Origin: Vitrella brassicaformis
Lineage: Eukaryota; Sar; Vitrellaceae
Assembly: GCA_001179505.1 (NCBI GenBank)
Contig: CDMY01000201.1
Location: forward strand, 35,968 to 99,967
Direction: 5' to 3'
Length of the DNA: 64,000 bases
Shown piece by piece: positions 45,701 to 58,624 of the stretch. Position numbers and translations under genes: made by a program. Position 1 is the first letter of the stretch, and each line of letters begins with the position of its first letter. The notes below the pieces were generated by a model. The model was not told the origin of the DNA and did no database searches. It saw only the letters and a list, made by a program, of their open reading frames with translations.

Positions 45701-48340
45701 TCCATCTCTCTCTCTATGTCTGTGCTGTGCGTGAGAGTGAGTGATGCTGACCTGCCCATGGACCCTGCAGAGACTTGAGAACTTGTTGGCTCGGAAGAAG
45801 CAGCCCTCGACTGCACACTGGTGCTTGACGCATATCCTTGCGCGGCCGCTGTCTTCCGCACACACATCACAGGTGCCGTGGTAGCCCGATCGCTTTGAGT
45901 CGGCCACGGCCTGCTTGAGCATCTCGTGTATGGCTGTGACGTCGTGTGAGGGGGACGAGAAGCCGAGCTTCGTGAAGAACTCGGCGTAGCTGCTCATGGC
46001 CTGGATCTCCTTGGTCGTGTCCTGAAACGTCAGCACCATCTGCTTGGGGGGAACGCCCAGATGCTGGTCAAACTGCCTGCACACCATCAAAACACACCAC
46101 ACAGACACCCACATAAGTGGCGCTCTCCCTCTCCCTCTCCCTCCAGGTGTGGACGTCACGTCTGTCTTGCTCACTTCAGGGCTGTCAGGTTGGAGAAACA
46201 CACGGGGAAGATGGCCTGGATGGCCGTCAACCGCATGCCGACTTGAGCCGCCTCGAAGCACCGGGCCACCGCCACATCAGGTGGGTCGTTGTCGATGTCC
46301 AAGTCGCCAAAGCTGCGCAGCACCCAGAAGATCGAGCGGGCCAGCTGCTCGCGGATGAGCGCCTGCGATGCCCGCACATCCCAGCGGTTGTCGGCCAGCA
46401 GGAAGCGCACGATAAACCTCCCGAAATCGGGCACTCGTGACTTGACGCGCTGCTGGGGCTCGGATATGAAGGCTGTCACCGAGGTGCTGCAGTAGTTCCT
46501 CAGTGTGTTGTCGCGCTCGCCGAACGCTGCAGGAAACCGGCACAGACACACAAACACATACAGATACACATATATGGGTCACCGGTGTGATGAAAGAAGA
46601 CATCCCATTCCTAGTTACGTACCCAGCAAAATGTGAAAGAGCGACGTGTATGCGGAGAGGATCCTCTCGGACGCATAGACGGGCTCGGGTGTGTCGGTGG
46701 AGGCGAAGTTGATGGAGCCCTGCCGGATGGGGGGCTTGTCGACCACGCCGGCCTTGCCCAGGTCGACAGAGAGGGTCTTCCACAACTCGCCAATGAACGT
46801 CAAGATGTTCTGTTCGCGTGCAGTGAGTGCAGCCATCGAGAGAGAGGATGGTGAAGTCTCAGTCAATATGTAGGCTGTGAGCGTGTCAGTTCACCCACCT
46901 CGTGTTCGCTCCTCTGGCTGTAGACCTTGGGCAGAAAGCGCTGAGAAACCAAGGAGACAAGAAACGAAGCAGGGACGCTGCCTCTTGGTTGTGTTCCGCG
47001 GCGGCTAGACTGCGTGGCGTGCCTACCGAGAGGGATTCGTCTATGGTCCTCCTGGTGATATCCATGGCGCTCCTCTGCCACCAGTAGTAGGTGATGACGT
47101 ACGGCACCACACAGTGGATGTCCCCATACGCTGTCTTGACACTGGGGTATTGGGCGGGGGGCGATGACGACCGCCTCGGGAAGCCCGTCTGGCCGGCTGT
47201 GGGTGGGAGCTGTGGCGGCTTCTGCTGTGCGATGAGCTGGTCGAAGCTGTCCTTGAAGATGACGCACGGCACCACGTGCAGGTTGGGCGTGTTGTTCTCG
47301 TCCTTGGCGAAACGAACACCGAAACACGGCACCTCCTTACCTGAATGAATTACCACATAGATATGGGTCCTCTCTGCCTTCATGGTTGTCGTTTATGTGT
47401 GTGTGTGTGTGTGTTTGTGTGTGTGTTTGCCTTGCCTACCTGCGTTGAAGACCTCCTTTGTGGTAAAGCATCGGTAGAACATGAGCCTCTCGGCCATCCG
47501 CTGCTTCTCGTCACGCTTGATGCGTCCGGGCTCGAAGCCCAGCCGCGTCAGTATCCCGTCCAGCTCCTCATCGCTGAAGGGCACCCTGTCGTCCTTGACA
47601 GAGCTGGGCGCCGCTTCACCCACCGGCGCCTCCTCCTCCCCCCTCCCGGCCGACGGCTGCGCGCATCTCTCGTCCACACACAGCCGAGAGGGCGGCTCTG
47701 GCGGAGAGACCGACGGGGCGATTGGGGGGAACGGGTGGGCGCCTGTATGGGGGCAGCCCTCCCTCGGACACACGAAGCGCCGCGTGGCGTCGATCATGTC
47801 TTGTATTTCCCTGGGGGTGAATTCCCTCTCCTTGTCGATGTCGCAGTGGAGGAAGAAGTAGAGCTCCAACAGCAGGTGCCTGAAGGTGAGGGCCGCGTGC
47901 CAGTAGACGCTTGACGGCGCCTGCAGCTGCTGAAAGTGGGTGCGGAAGTCGTCGAGCAGGGAGAAGCAGATGCGGCTGCCGAAGACGTGTGAGTGGAGGA
48001 AGGGGGTGAGGAGGGACATCTCGGGGGCCTGGTTAGGATACTGCTCCGACATATGCACGTGGAAATGAAGGATCGCTCCCTGTGCACACCAAAAGGGGAA
48101 GGAAACAAATGGACCGCACACACACATCCAGCCAGCCGTTTGTTCACCGCGTGACTCTTCCTGGGCGGATGTACCTACCTGGTATTGTCCATCAGTGAAT
48201 CTGAAGTTGACGATGGCATCGTGTATGTCGTCCTCCGCCCACGTGACACCCACGTTGGCCAGCGGCCCCGCGCCACCCGCCTCAGGTGTGAGGCTCTTCT
48301 GGTCACGCACGATGGCCCTGACGGATGGACACGCCGACAT
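39793..48340 (-). CDS. Very long protein: UBC-like (E2) domain, Cys/His cluster, Gly/Arg-rich region, NHL-type propeller
   Basis: I read one gene from ATG 48340 (MSACPSVRAIVRDQ) to TAA 39795-39793, about fifteen exons. Domain order: an E2-like fold with HMSEQYPNQAPEMSLLTPFL and HSHVFGSRICFSLLDD, where the Cys sits at the E2 catalytic position but HPN is HSH; helical exons (ILTFIGELWKTLSVDLGKAG; FIVRFLLADNRWDVRASQAL); a Cys/His cluster (CDVCAEDSGRARICVKHQCA, then CFFRANKFSSLCRVHGQ); long Pro/Ser linkers; an RGG-like stretch (RRGGGGYSSRGYSTGGG) broken by 300 N; a CAKCGGPL ... CSPCLQ zinc pair; more disorder; and NHL blades (VIVADEATNRILTFDISTG; ALCVDCTRDVLWVAEGD; LAVCDTGNRRIQILR). The UBC part and the rest join by a 92-nt GT-AG intron (46907-46816) in phase; otherwise two genes would be only 27 bp apart. 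Function (ubiquitin transfer plus RNA binding) is inference. Confidence 0.55.
44250..44549. other. Assembly gap of 300 N
   Basis: Exactly 300 unknown bases, flanked by C-rich and G-rich sequence (CCGCCCCCC and GGGGCCGCC), within the Gly/Arg/Pro-rich coding part of the long minus-strand gene. The round number suggests a scaffold gap of nominal or estimated size, likely a GC-rich repeat that failed to sequence. Confidence 0.95.
45418..45479 (-). repeat. Second copy of the 62-bp segment found at 35934-35995
   Basis: Coding within the Pro/Ser-rich linker of the long UBC/NHL gene; partner copy lies in the disrupted locus 9.5 kb away in the same orientation. Confidence 0.6.
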
Positions 48341-48830
48341 TGAGGAACGAACGATAGCGACAGAGAGAGATGGGCGGGCGAATTCAGCAAATAGGTGGAG
48401 GGGTGGCGGGATGAGAATGAAAAGGGGAACCGGATAAATGGCTGTGTCAGCTCATGTCACGAGGCCATGGGCAGAGAAGAGATGCCGCCAGAATGGCTGA
48501 CGTCATCGGCGTTGGAACGCTGTCATGCCGGAGGGACAGCAGGCACGGGCCGGCGGGTGTCCTCGACGCTCATATTTCTATGCACAGTGTTGCCAGCTTG
48601 ATTCTGCGTGCCGTCCTGCCCCAATGAGATGCAATGGTAAGCGCTTGACGAAAGATCTTCACATTCGGACGTCCACTCGGTGACGCATGCCTCAGCAAAT
48701 GTGGAGAGAACCAAAGCGATGCGCCTGACGTGGACTTACCTCGAGCGAGCTTAGCTCGAGTTGCTGAGTTGAGCTCGCTTCGTATTTGTCAACCTCCCAG
48801 GCTCGTGTTGCCGATCTGCGTGCTGTTGCC

Positions 48831-49498
48831 ATGGATCCGGGAGTCGCGATGAGATTGGATCCGGCAGTGGTAGCTGGGATGATGCCCGCGATGATGGCTC
48901 AGATGAGTGCCGACGAGCCGGACGTGTCGAGGTGGAACATCATCTACCCCAACTACATCGACAAGAAGAAGACGCTGCCGGAGGGCAGGCGCATCCCACT
49001 CGCAAATGCCGTCGAAACACCAAAGCTCCAGGAGATGGTCGAAATCTGCAAGCATCTTGGCGTCGAACACAAACCAGAGGTGAGGAAGTGGACAGACAGG
49101 GAGGGGGAGAGGGGCGGAGGGAAAGGATCCACTGCAGTGTCCCTCTCTCTGTCTTGTGTGTGTGTCAGCTCAAGCAGTACCCCCGTGACTGGATGGTCGT
49201 CGGCCGCATCCGGTTCCGCCTCACCAAGCCAGACAACACGCTGTGGAACCCGGAAGTGCCCACAAGTACGTATGCGAGCCCACCCATGCCCATGTGTGAA
49301 TCATCTTGTGGACATCTGCCGTGCTGTGTTCTGTCTGGCTGTCTGTCACGGGTGTGGTGGTCATCAGAGAAGGCGTTGATGCTCAAGATGGGCGAGTTGA
49401 TCCCCAAGCTCAAGTCGCGGGTGCATGGCGATGCGGCCGCCGCGGCAGCTGCGAGCAGCAGCACAGCATCCAAGAAACAAAAGAAGAAGAAAAAGTGA
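48831..49498 (+). CDS. SRP19: Signal recognition particle 19 kDa protein
   Basis: Binds SRP RNA helices 6 and 8 and permits SRP54 loading, for co-translational targeting to the ER. Three exons fit precisely: 48831-49079, 49169-49265, 49368-49498, all GT-AG, giving 158 residues. MDPGVAMRLDPAVVAGMMPA leader, then WNIIYPNYIDKKKTLPEGRR, IPLANAVETPKLQEMVEICK, LKQYPRDWMVVGRIRFRLTK and MLKMGELIPKLKSRV, in the order and spacing of SRP19. The tail has an Ala run followed by KKQKKKKK, longer than usual but a basic tail is normal. The first in-frame ATG is 48831. Divergent from the long UBC/NHL gene with a 490-bp spacer that contains a GAGCGAGCTTAGCTCGA-type palindromic stretch at about 48753-48780. Confidence 0.95.
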
Positions 49499-50454
49499 CC
49501 GAGCAACATGCTCGACCGGATGCTGGGGAGATTCGCCAATGACCTGGTTTCTTGGCCAGTCGGCTGACTGTACAGTGGTGTGTGTGTGTGGCACCGTAGC
49601 GTCCGCGATGGTAACATTGTGGCAATCCAGTATACTGGAGCGCCACAATGTCATCATCGCTGTCATATCGCTGCCGCCACACCCCCAGTCGCACACGGAG
49701 ACAGTGAAAGCGTATGTGGGCTGTTTGTACAGCAATGAGCGTGAGTGCGTGCGTGTCAGTGCATCACTGATGCCGTCACTGGTTCGACGTGACCGTTTGG
49801 CGCTCCAGTGCACCGGAGCACCACGATGGTTGCGATCGATGTGTGACGGGATAAGCGATGCACAAGCACCTGCACTCTTTCTGAGGGTCTGCTTATACGC
49901 GGCGATTGCAATTCAATTTGTATGCATCACGGCGAGTGTCTGTGTGTCGTTCGAGAGAACATGTATGCAGAGATCCCACAGACGGGTCGGATCAACGGAT
50001 GGCTATACATCTATATATAGGAGTATGTATGTACACATCGATACAGTCAGTCATCGGTACACAGCGCCAGACACCGAGGCAGCGATCCCGTGCACACCAG
50101 CACCAAGGCAACGAGGCAGCCCTCTCTTCTTCATGACAAACCCACACCACAACAGAACTCGCAGACGCATCGATCGCCCCCGCCCCCATGATCGCGTCGG
50201 TGTGAGGCGCATACAGGCAGGCAGCGTGGCAGGTAGTCGACATGAAGGAGGAGGCGTACACAGTGCTATGCTATGCAGCGAGGAGTCAAAAAGCCATAAA
50301 GGCTGCTTCTGGGTGACACGAACACACAGCAACAAATCCCTCCTGGCCATCAGCATGATAGCATGCCCGCCGTCGACACACATATTCCACCGCACCACAG
50401 CCCCACCACCAACACCCAACTCTCCACACACACAGACAGTGGGTCGATCTGTTG
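49499..50454. other. Convergent 3' spacer containing a palindromic element
   Basis: About 950 bp between the SRP19 stop and the RING gene stop. No gene seen. Contains the 56-bp palindrome at 49605-49660 and a related inverted copy near 49790-49845. Confidence 0.5.
49605..49660. repeat. 56-bp imperfect palindrome
   Basis: Centred on TCCAGTATACTGGA (49626-49639), flanked by ACATTGTGGC and its complement GCCACAATGT and by outer arms GCGATG/CATCGC. Only a few unpaired positions. A diverged copy in the opposite orientation lies about 180 bp downstream (CGCTCCAGTGCACCGGAGC core, about 49800-49820). Confidence 0.6.
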
Positions 50455-53400
50455 TCACGAGAAATAGGCGGGGGTCCAGTTGGTGAAGGCCTGCCGACAC
50501 AGTGGACACTCGCGCGGCTGCATGGTCTGAGCACATTGAAGGCAGATGCAGAAGTGGCCGCACGGCTGCAGCACCACCGACCGCTCCCTCTCCTGGCACA
50601 CTTGACACTCGGTCGCCTCCGCTCTCGCCCTCTGGTTGCTCTGCTGCATCTGCTGCCGCATTTCTTGACGAAGCTCGGCCTCACCCCTCTCGCGTGCCCT
50701 CTGCTGAGCCCGCCGCTCGAGTGACTGCAGCTGCGATTGCTCGTCGCTGAGTGCCGTCTGGCGATCCGCTAGCTGCATAGCAAAGCCGCTTAGCTCGTCT
50801 GCAGTGGTCAGTCCATTGAAGGTCTCGGTCAACCTGAATGACTCACACATCACATCAAAGGACATGCACTGGTGTTGCCCGCCTCTGTGGTTGGGTGCTG
50901 ACCTGTGGATGTGGTTGCTCCGTAGCTGATCTATGTCGGCCTGCAACGCACGATTGGCCTCACCAGCGCTGACAGACACAAAGGGAGATGAACGTCATGG
51001 CGCTCTGTCGGAGTGTGCGTTGGCCGCCTGTCGGTTACGTACCTGGCATTCTCCTCCCTAAGCGATGCGACCTCCTGTCTGAGTGACGCCTCCCTCTCCC
51101 CAGCAGCACTGACGGACAAGGACGCGAACAGCACACACACAGAGTGAGGCCCACTCATTGTGTAGTGGGTGAATGAGTGCCGTCTGGCTGACCTCTTGTA
51201 TCTCTCGAAGTGGTGCTGCAGCTGGCGTACTTCGGCCTCCTTCTGCTCACGGGCAGACCTCTCGCGATCGATGTCACTGAGAGCACATCATAGGCGGTGA
51301 GGCGCACGTGGCCGTGTGTGCTTCCCATGTGTACCTACATACCTGGTGAGCCGCTGGCGCTGTTGCGTAAGCTGCTGACAATAGACCTCATTGGCTTTCT
51401 GCATGTCAACCTGGAGCCGCTCGTTGGCCGCCAGAGTGTCGTTGACGGTCTGCTCCCCGGCCACCTGGGCCTCACGCAACCTACACACAACACATGGTTG
51501 ATGTGTGTAGGTGATGTGTTGGTGTGTGTACCGTTCGCTCTCCTGCCGAGCGGCGAGAGTCTCTTGACGGGCGGCGTGAGTCTCCTGCTGGGCAGCATGA
51601 AGCTGTTGCTGAGCTGCCATATCCCGCTCCATCAACGCACGCCTGCAACAAATGAGACAAACGAGTGTGTCCTTCTCTGCCCCTCCCTGCCTCCCTCTCT
51701 CACTGCAATGCTTCGATCTGCTGGTCTTTGCGCGCCAGCTCAGCAGCAAACCTGACAGCGAGCGGCACTGAGACACCGTGGACACCCTGCCTTAAGCTGC
51801 CTCTCACCTGGCCCGCATCGCCTCAGTCTCCCCTCCACCACTCACACGCCCGTCGTCACCGCCCGCCGCCCCTCCATCGGTCTCTCCAGCCCCCTGACCA
51901 GCCAGACGCTCATCGCCACCGCCACCATGCTCAGTCACACCATCAAGCAACAGCAGGTCATCCAACTCATGCCCGCCATCGGGCAAAAGTGGATCCAGAG
52001 ACTTACTGACAGCGCTCGCGGCAGCAGCGGCAGCTGGGCCATGAAGGGGGCTGTTGGATGGTTCGCTGTCCACGAGCTCGAGACCACTATCAGCCTCTCC
52101 CTCCCCCTCACGCACAGATGGGCGGCCGTCTTCCGCAATGGATGGTGCTGCTGCGACCAATGGGGGAGGGCTGGCCGATGCGGCAGGGATAGCCTGTGGC
52201 TTCTTGTTCTTGTGCCGTTTTTTCTTCTTGGCCTTCTTGCCGCCCTCGCCCCCCTGCTGCCCGCCCCCACCATGCTGCGGCTGGTCCTCCTCGCTTGAGA
52301 ACTGCACGTCGAGCTCTCTCAGGAGGTCCTTCTCATTCTTGCGCGCCGTCGCCTCCCTGGCTGCCATGGCGGAACTGACGGCCTCGTCGGTCGTCTTGTC
52401 GGCTTGGCGCTCCATGCGCCGCTGCTCCCGAGCCTTCTCCTTCTTCCTGCTCTCGAGCCTCTCACGCAGCTCCTCGCGGACGAAGTCACAGAGGCTCTTG
52501 GGCTGGTCCTCCACGAGGGGCTCCTCGCCGGTGACCATCTTATGAAGCGCATCTGATACAAAGGCGGAGCTGAATGTATGTCAGATTTGGTCAGGCAGAG
52601 CGGTACGCGCCTGGTAATGCTATTCGTACCGATCTCTCTGACCACTTCTGCTCTTGCCGCTGTGTTTTTGCTGATTTGCTCGATGAGGCACGTGATCTGG
52701 CTGTCGACGTTCCCCTTGTCGGCCTTGGACGCGGTGGCCTTGGCCCTCTGCACCCTGAGGTTGTTTAGCTTGGTCTGCAGCGTCACCCGCAGCTTCTCGA
52801 TCACCTCAAGCTGCTTGCGCTTCTCGTGCAAATCCTGAACACAACACTGACAACCACACAGTGACGGCTCCAGACTATCCGCAAGACGTGATCTCGTGTA
52901 CCGCTATCTGCGCCCTGTGCCTCTCCTGCTGACTGATAGCGGCCGCCATCTGCGCCATGTGCCTCTCCACCTGACTGATAGCGGGGTCCTTCTGGTACAC
53001 CAGCCTGGTGGCCTCTGACATAACACAACGAAGGAGAAAATACAGATGTGTGTCCCTGCCCTCTTCCCTTGCTCAGCTCACTCACCAGTGAGGGCGGCAC
53101 GTAATGCATCGACATCCTCCTGAGTGATGTTGTTGATGGCAGAGCAGTCCTTGAGAGCCTCGAGCTGCGCAACACACTGCCGATACGCGAACAGTTCAAG
53201 CTCGGTCACAGAGAAGGGGTTCTGGAAGCACTTTGCTGAGTCGGGGCCGCGGTTGTGTGACATGCTGTCCCAGTACAGCTGCAGCAATAGGAACCCCCTG
53301 TTCATGACCGTCTGCACCCATGTGGAGGGGGCGAGGGGGTTGTAAGACCGCACGAGGGCACAGCACAGGTGCTTTGGGAGACGCGACGAAGAGTCCTGCT

Positions 53401-56400
53401 CATAGCGCGTCTCGAGCACGGACGGGAGACCTAAACAGGAGGCAGGCAAGCGGGCAGAGAGACGGGGTGGCGGTAGTCTAGCTAGTTGGCTCACCTGTCA
53501 CGATGACTGGCTGTTTGTAGGCGTAATTCTCATTGATTCCTCCAACGTATTCGAATTCGATGAGCGGAAGGAAGACATCGAATGCGAAAAGAGGACATCG
53601 ACGAGAGGAGACATCGACGAGAGGAACGCCTGCAGGGGTCCACACGCACAAGCGCATAGTCGCACAAGCTGACATGCCCTCTCTGCGCATTCACGTACTT
53701 ATGAGGTCCAGAACGAATGGTGGCTCGCTTCTGATCTCCGTCTCCTTGGCTCGCAGCCTCTCCTCCCTCCTCTGCCGCTCCGCCGCCCGTCGGTCCTCCT
53801 CAGCTGCGTCAGCTGCTGGCGGCAGGCGGGCGTCATCGGCCGCCCACTGACGGTCTTTGACCTCATGCGCGGCTCGCAGCTCACTCTCACGCTCAGCATC
53901 GGCCCTGTCGACAGCCCCCTGCACCAATGACGCAAAGTCACCACTCGACAGGAACTGCTGGCTGATGAGCTTGCCCAGCGGGACGCGTGCTGAGGAACAA
54001 ACAGGTGTGGAGCAGACGCATCTGATCGATCCACATCGCTTCTGCACTTCGCGTACATGACAGAGAGAGCCTTGCGAGTGTGAGGTCCTCTAATGCGAGT
54101 CGAAGGAGGGACACAACGGTGTTTGCGGTGACAGGCAGACCTAGGCTCCTGAAGGGACACACGGCCAGCTGCATACTCGCTCGCAGACACACGAGTTTGT
54201 GTGACCTACTTGAGACTGCGTCGATTGGGATTGGTCTTGAGGGCAGCCGTCGCGGCGGACACGACTGTGTCCTCAACGATGGGCAGCGGAAACTCGCCAA
54301 CCGGGAAGAAAGACAGATGGATGTCCCTGCACACAATGGTCCCGAAGAGGCGTTCCATCGAACCCTGCGGACCAGAGAGATGCCAACAGAGAAGGCTATC
54401 AGCAAGGCTGTCTCAGTGTGGTTAGTGCTATTTCAGACCTTCAGTTGGTCGTATCGATAGGTTTCGCCCTCAGACTTGGTCAAGACCATATCGGACAGAC
54501 TTAGAGTTTCAAACGACCTACCACAGAGGCCCTGCAAGCGATACGCCACATACAAGTACAGCCCAGTCTGTCAAATGGATTCGGCGGCCGACCTCGAGCA
54601 AGGTTAGATAGGGATTGAACAACATACGACATAGAGAGAGTGCCATTCGCCTGCACACACGCATCACATGTCATCAGTGAATGCCTCGGTTTCCCATTCT
54701 CCGCCGTGAAGTCATACCTCAGTGTCGTGAAGGGCGGTTCTTTCTTGTCGTGCCCTGTGTCGGCCGTCCGCCCCGCCTCTGTCCTCCCCTTTGTTTCCTC
54801 CGCTGAGTCTGCCGGCACGACAGTGGACGATGTGCTGGGAATGCGAGTGACGTCACGCGATGATGACGGTGGAGGGGAGGGACTGGTGCCGCTGCTGCCC
54901 TTGCCGTATCCTTCTGGCCGGGCCTTGAGCAAGGCACTCAACCGGTCGGCGAAGGCACGGCTCAGGCTTACGCCCTCTAGGCGCAGCGAGGCAAGTGAGG
55001 GCAGGCGACCGATGGCATTGACGAGTTGGGCGCACTCCCCATCAGGCAGGCAAGTCAAATCCGCACCTGAGCGCCACACATACCTTGACAATCAGCGACA
55101 GCGTGCGCGCTCTCTTATGACCGCCTTACCTGCCACAGTGAGTGCCGTGAGTCTCTCTGCCCTCTGGAGGAAGCCGATGAGGTCGCTGACGTCATCGGCG
55201 GTCGGTGAGCACTCCCAGCGGATCGACAATGTCAACATCATGTAGGGTGAATACCTGATTGCAGGGAGGAAGCCGCGAACATGAGTGAATTGCTGTCCGT
55301 CATCTCTTCCCATCAACATACCTCGCCAGTGTCGCCACCAGCCGATTTTGCCTGCTCACTGAGATCAATGCAAATGGCGCTAGCAGCTCGCGATTGGCAT
55401 ACGATGAGATGCGGTCAGTCGAGCGGACGGGACACAACCTAATACCAGCCAGCACACAGTGGCCACGGGGTGTATTTGCATCTGTATGTGTGTGAATGAC
55501 TCTTTACGCGTGTAGCAGACTTCGACATGAGAGCACGAGCATAGCGAGGTCTTTGGAGGAGAAGTAGTAGAGCCCACCAAGCTGGTAGATGGTGTGGAGG
55601 ATTCTCTTGTCCGACAAACACCGCACCAGCCGATTCTGACAGACACACAGCACAAGCGTGAGGGGTCGGTCACACATGGTCGCTCTCTACCCACCTGCTT
55701 GTTCTGCCGTTGTGCAGCCTCTCTGTGGGGGTCGCCTTGCGATGAGACCCACCGATCGATCGCCTCCTACACGGATCACACACACACACAAACACACACA
55801 CAGTGGCGAGCAGTGATCGATCGGTCTACATGATGGTCAGACCTTGCGGCGGCGATACTTGGCGAAGAAATCCAAAATCTGCAACCATAGGTGCACGGTG
55901 CACAGACCTGTGGGCGTGCGTGTTGGTGGCACTTCATTCACCTCCTGTATGAGACTGTCTTGTGAGGCCGCCGTGGGGGGCCCGGACAGGGCAGAGATGT
56001 CCACCTGCAAAATGAAGGGCATCACACACAGCAAGAGACGCATACAGGTGACCGAGGACTCGGTCATCGGCCCTTCCGGACCTGCAGAATCCGTTCGACG
56101 ATCGGGTTGTCTTTGGCCTTGCCACTCATCAGCTGCCGATCACAGCAGCTGCACATATGAAGGCAATTCACTCGGTGCACTAAAGAGATGAAGGACAGAC
56201 GCACCTGGCAAGGCTGTCCAGGACGCCAATTGCCATGCCGATGCTGCTGCCATCGGGGGCGGCGGATGCAGCGTCACTCGTCGCGACCGTCGACAGCAGA
56301 GAGCACATCACCTCGGACAGGCCCTCGCACGAAGCATACTGAAGTTGAGTGAAAACAGGAGTGCCGAGTGCTCATACATGCGCGTCGCATCCACTCTGAC

Positions 56401-58318
56401 TGACCGAATTACGAGCAAGTATGAGATTGAGCAGATGAACCGAAGCCGTCACGACACCTTGTCCGTGGCGGCCATCCTTGGTCAGTCTGTCGCTCTGCAG
56501 GATGCTCACAGCCGCCGAGAGGAAGCCCGCCTGCGCAAGACGCTCGCAGTAGCCACATTCTGAGGAAACACAGACGCACACGAGATATCAATGTGCGCAC
56601 ACGAGATATCAATGTGCGGCATGGACCGTGCACCATTACTCACCAGCCATTGCCAATGGAACACTCAGATAGATCCAGACGATGAAAGCCGGCCACTGAG
56701 CGGTGGCGTGGTCCTTCAGCAATGTGGCTATCTTGCCCAGGGCAGCGGAGCTCGCTGACACACTATAGCATATGGACGCCAACACACCTGCATCAGCACA
56801 CGCCTACACACGCTCGTACAGCGGCATCCACATGTCCCCCACCTAGCTCAGAGGGGAAGCGGAGGGCGTCTCTGAAGATGATGCCTATCAGCTCGTATGC
56901 CCTCCACACAATCACCTGATCACTGCTGATGACCAGGGTCTCGACGAGCGCATCGATGTGGCAGAACATGTGCTGCTGAAACGCCCCCAGCGCCTCAGCC
57001 GTCACTGAATTACACACATAACACACACAGATTCACTTAAACACGACAGCCCTCTTTTCCGGTTCATCATGTGATCACCTGGGATTCTTTTGAGAACCAC
57101 TGCCACATCTACCCCGAATTTCTGGTCCGATAGTGTCAGCCTCTTCACCCTTTCCTCCACCAAGACACCAAACAGCGGCAGCCACTCCACACCAAAGGGA
57201 TACCCAGCCTGACAAAGCCATTTGAGGAAGCGCGTCGCCGCAGTCTGATGCTCTATGTCGCGGCTGCTGTCCTTGAAAATGGAAACAATGCAGCCGGCGA
57301 GGCCTCCCTGACCCTGCTGTCGATGCGCCTTGTCCTTTTTGGCCAGTGAGCGCACGAGGCCCTCGACTGATGGATCGTCGTTGGGCAGGCGGGGCGCTTC
57401 CGTGACTTTCTCCACATGGCTCGCGAAGGGGCCGATATCACCAGCCAGCAGAGCATCGGCAGCGAGGGACATGATGGCAACAACGTCAGAGCCGGACGTC
57501 TGGCCCTGCTGCCCGTTGGCCGTGACTTGTTGGTTGGATGTGATGGGGGAGGGGGGGGAGGGAGGGTATGGACGAGAGGAACCCGCTGGTTGCCGATTCG
57601 CTGATGCAGCCGCTGCGGCGATTGCGATTGACGATGGGTTGGTGGAGCGAGTGGGGTTGGCGGCCTGCTCCTGTTGGGCACATGCGAAGATGTCGAACGC
57701 AGTGAGGGGCTGACGGCTGCCGTCCTGACAATCACACCCACACCTCACACACATGCACACCCCTCCCTCGTGTCTGTCTGTCTGTACCGATGTGGCGTCC
57801 AGAGTGATGTCATCCTCTCCAGGCACACCGCCGTGCCCCGCCCCTCCCATCAGCCCTGATCCGTCTTTCTGCTGCTGCATGGTGATGCCCACAGCTGATG
57901 CGTTGCCTGCTGGTGAGTGGGTGGCGGTGAGATGCATGGAGTGGGCGCGGGAGACGGATGGCTGCGGCTGCTGCTGATTCTGATGGGTGTCGACGCCCTC
58001 ACTAGGGATCGGCGGACGCTGGATGCCGATGGGTGGGGAGCCCACGGGGACCTGCTGTAGGAGCAACTGAGACCCGTTGTCGCTGTTAGTCGCAGGGGTG
58101 CGCTCTCTGTGGGGAGATGTTGCTAGCGGGGCAGACGAGCTACCATCTAGACGGCCACAGACAGGGCCCCTGTTGCTCCCGGACGACTCATCGCCACTCA
58201 TACACACATCCTGCTGCTGTGGCTGCTCCCGCTGGCTGGCATCTCCTTTGTCGGGCCTGCTGCTGTCTGCCGTCGGGCTGCCGGCAGATAGCGCTTCGGT
58301 GGTGGCTTCCGCGGACAT
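50455..58318 (-). CDS. Very long protein: disordered N-terminus, ARM/HEAT-like region, F-box/LRR-like region, coiled coils, C-terminal RING finger
   Basis: Probably an E3 ubiquitin ligase. ATG at 58318 (MSAEATTEALSAGSPTADSS), TGA 50457-50455, more than twenty exons. Gln/Ser/Pro-rich N-terminus; helical-repeat-like exons (TRFLKWLCQAGYPFGVEWLP; SSDQVIVWRAYELIGIIFRD; YASCEGLSEVMCSLLSTVAT); an F-box-like stretch (LYYFSSKDLAMLVLSCRSLL, about 55560); leucine-rich pieces (LIGFLQRAERLTALTVAG; LVNAIGRLPSLASLRLEGVS); QFLSSGDFASLVQGAVDRAD; NPLAPSTWVQTVMNRGFLLL; long coiled coils (HEKRKQLEVIEKLRVTLQTK; AAQQQLHAAQQETHAARQET); and a complete C3HC4 RING at the end (CQVCQERERSVVLQPCGHFC ... CAQTMQPRECPLCRQ). 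Exons join in phase throughout and I found no internal stop/start break, but it could still be two genes (for instance split near 54.5 kb). Confidence 0.5.
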
Positions 58319-58624
58319 CAGCGCTCAGGCGGCTATCGATCTGCATGAGTCAAAGTCAAAACAGACACCGCACGGACACAAATGAGTCGGAAAGCGAAAG
58401 ATCTTCTTGACATAGTGTCAGAAGCTAAGCACCGGCACCAGATGAGAGCACTTCGCCGCCAAGTTCTCTGGCGCCCATTCTCGCCATGATTCGCCGCGAG
58501 CTTGCGAGCTTAAGCTCTTCAAGGAAAGAAAGAGGGACTCTGGTTTGCATCAGCTGGCGGTGCATACTCTTGACATCCGATCAGTCGATACTCATCTGTG
58601 TCTGCATCTTTCGTCGATGAGGCG

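Noticed and set aside
46807-46836. ATG at 46836 (MAALTAREQ) as the start of a separate gene
   Set aside because: The upstream frame would end only 27 bp away, whereas a 92-nt GT-AG intron joins both parts in phase (SEHE then NILTFIGEL).
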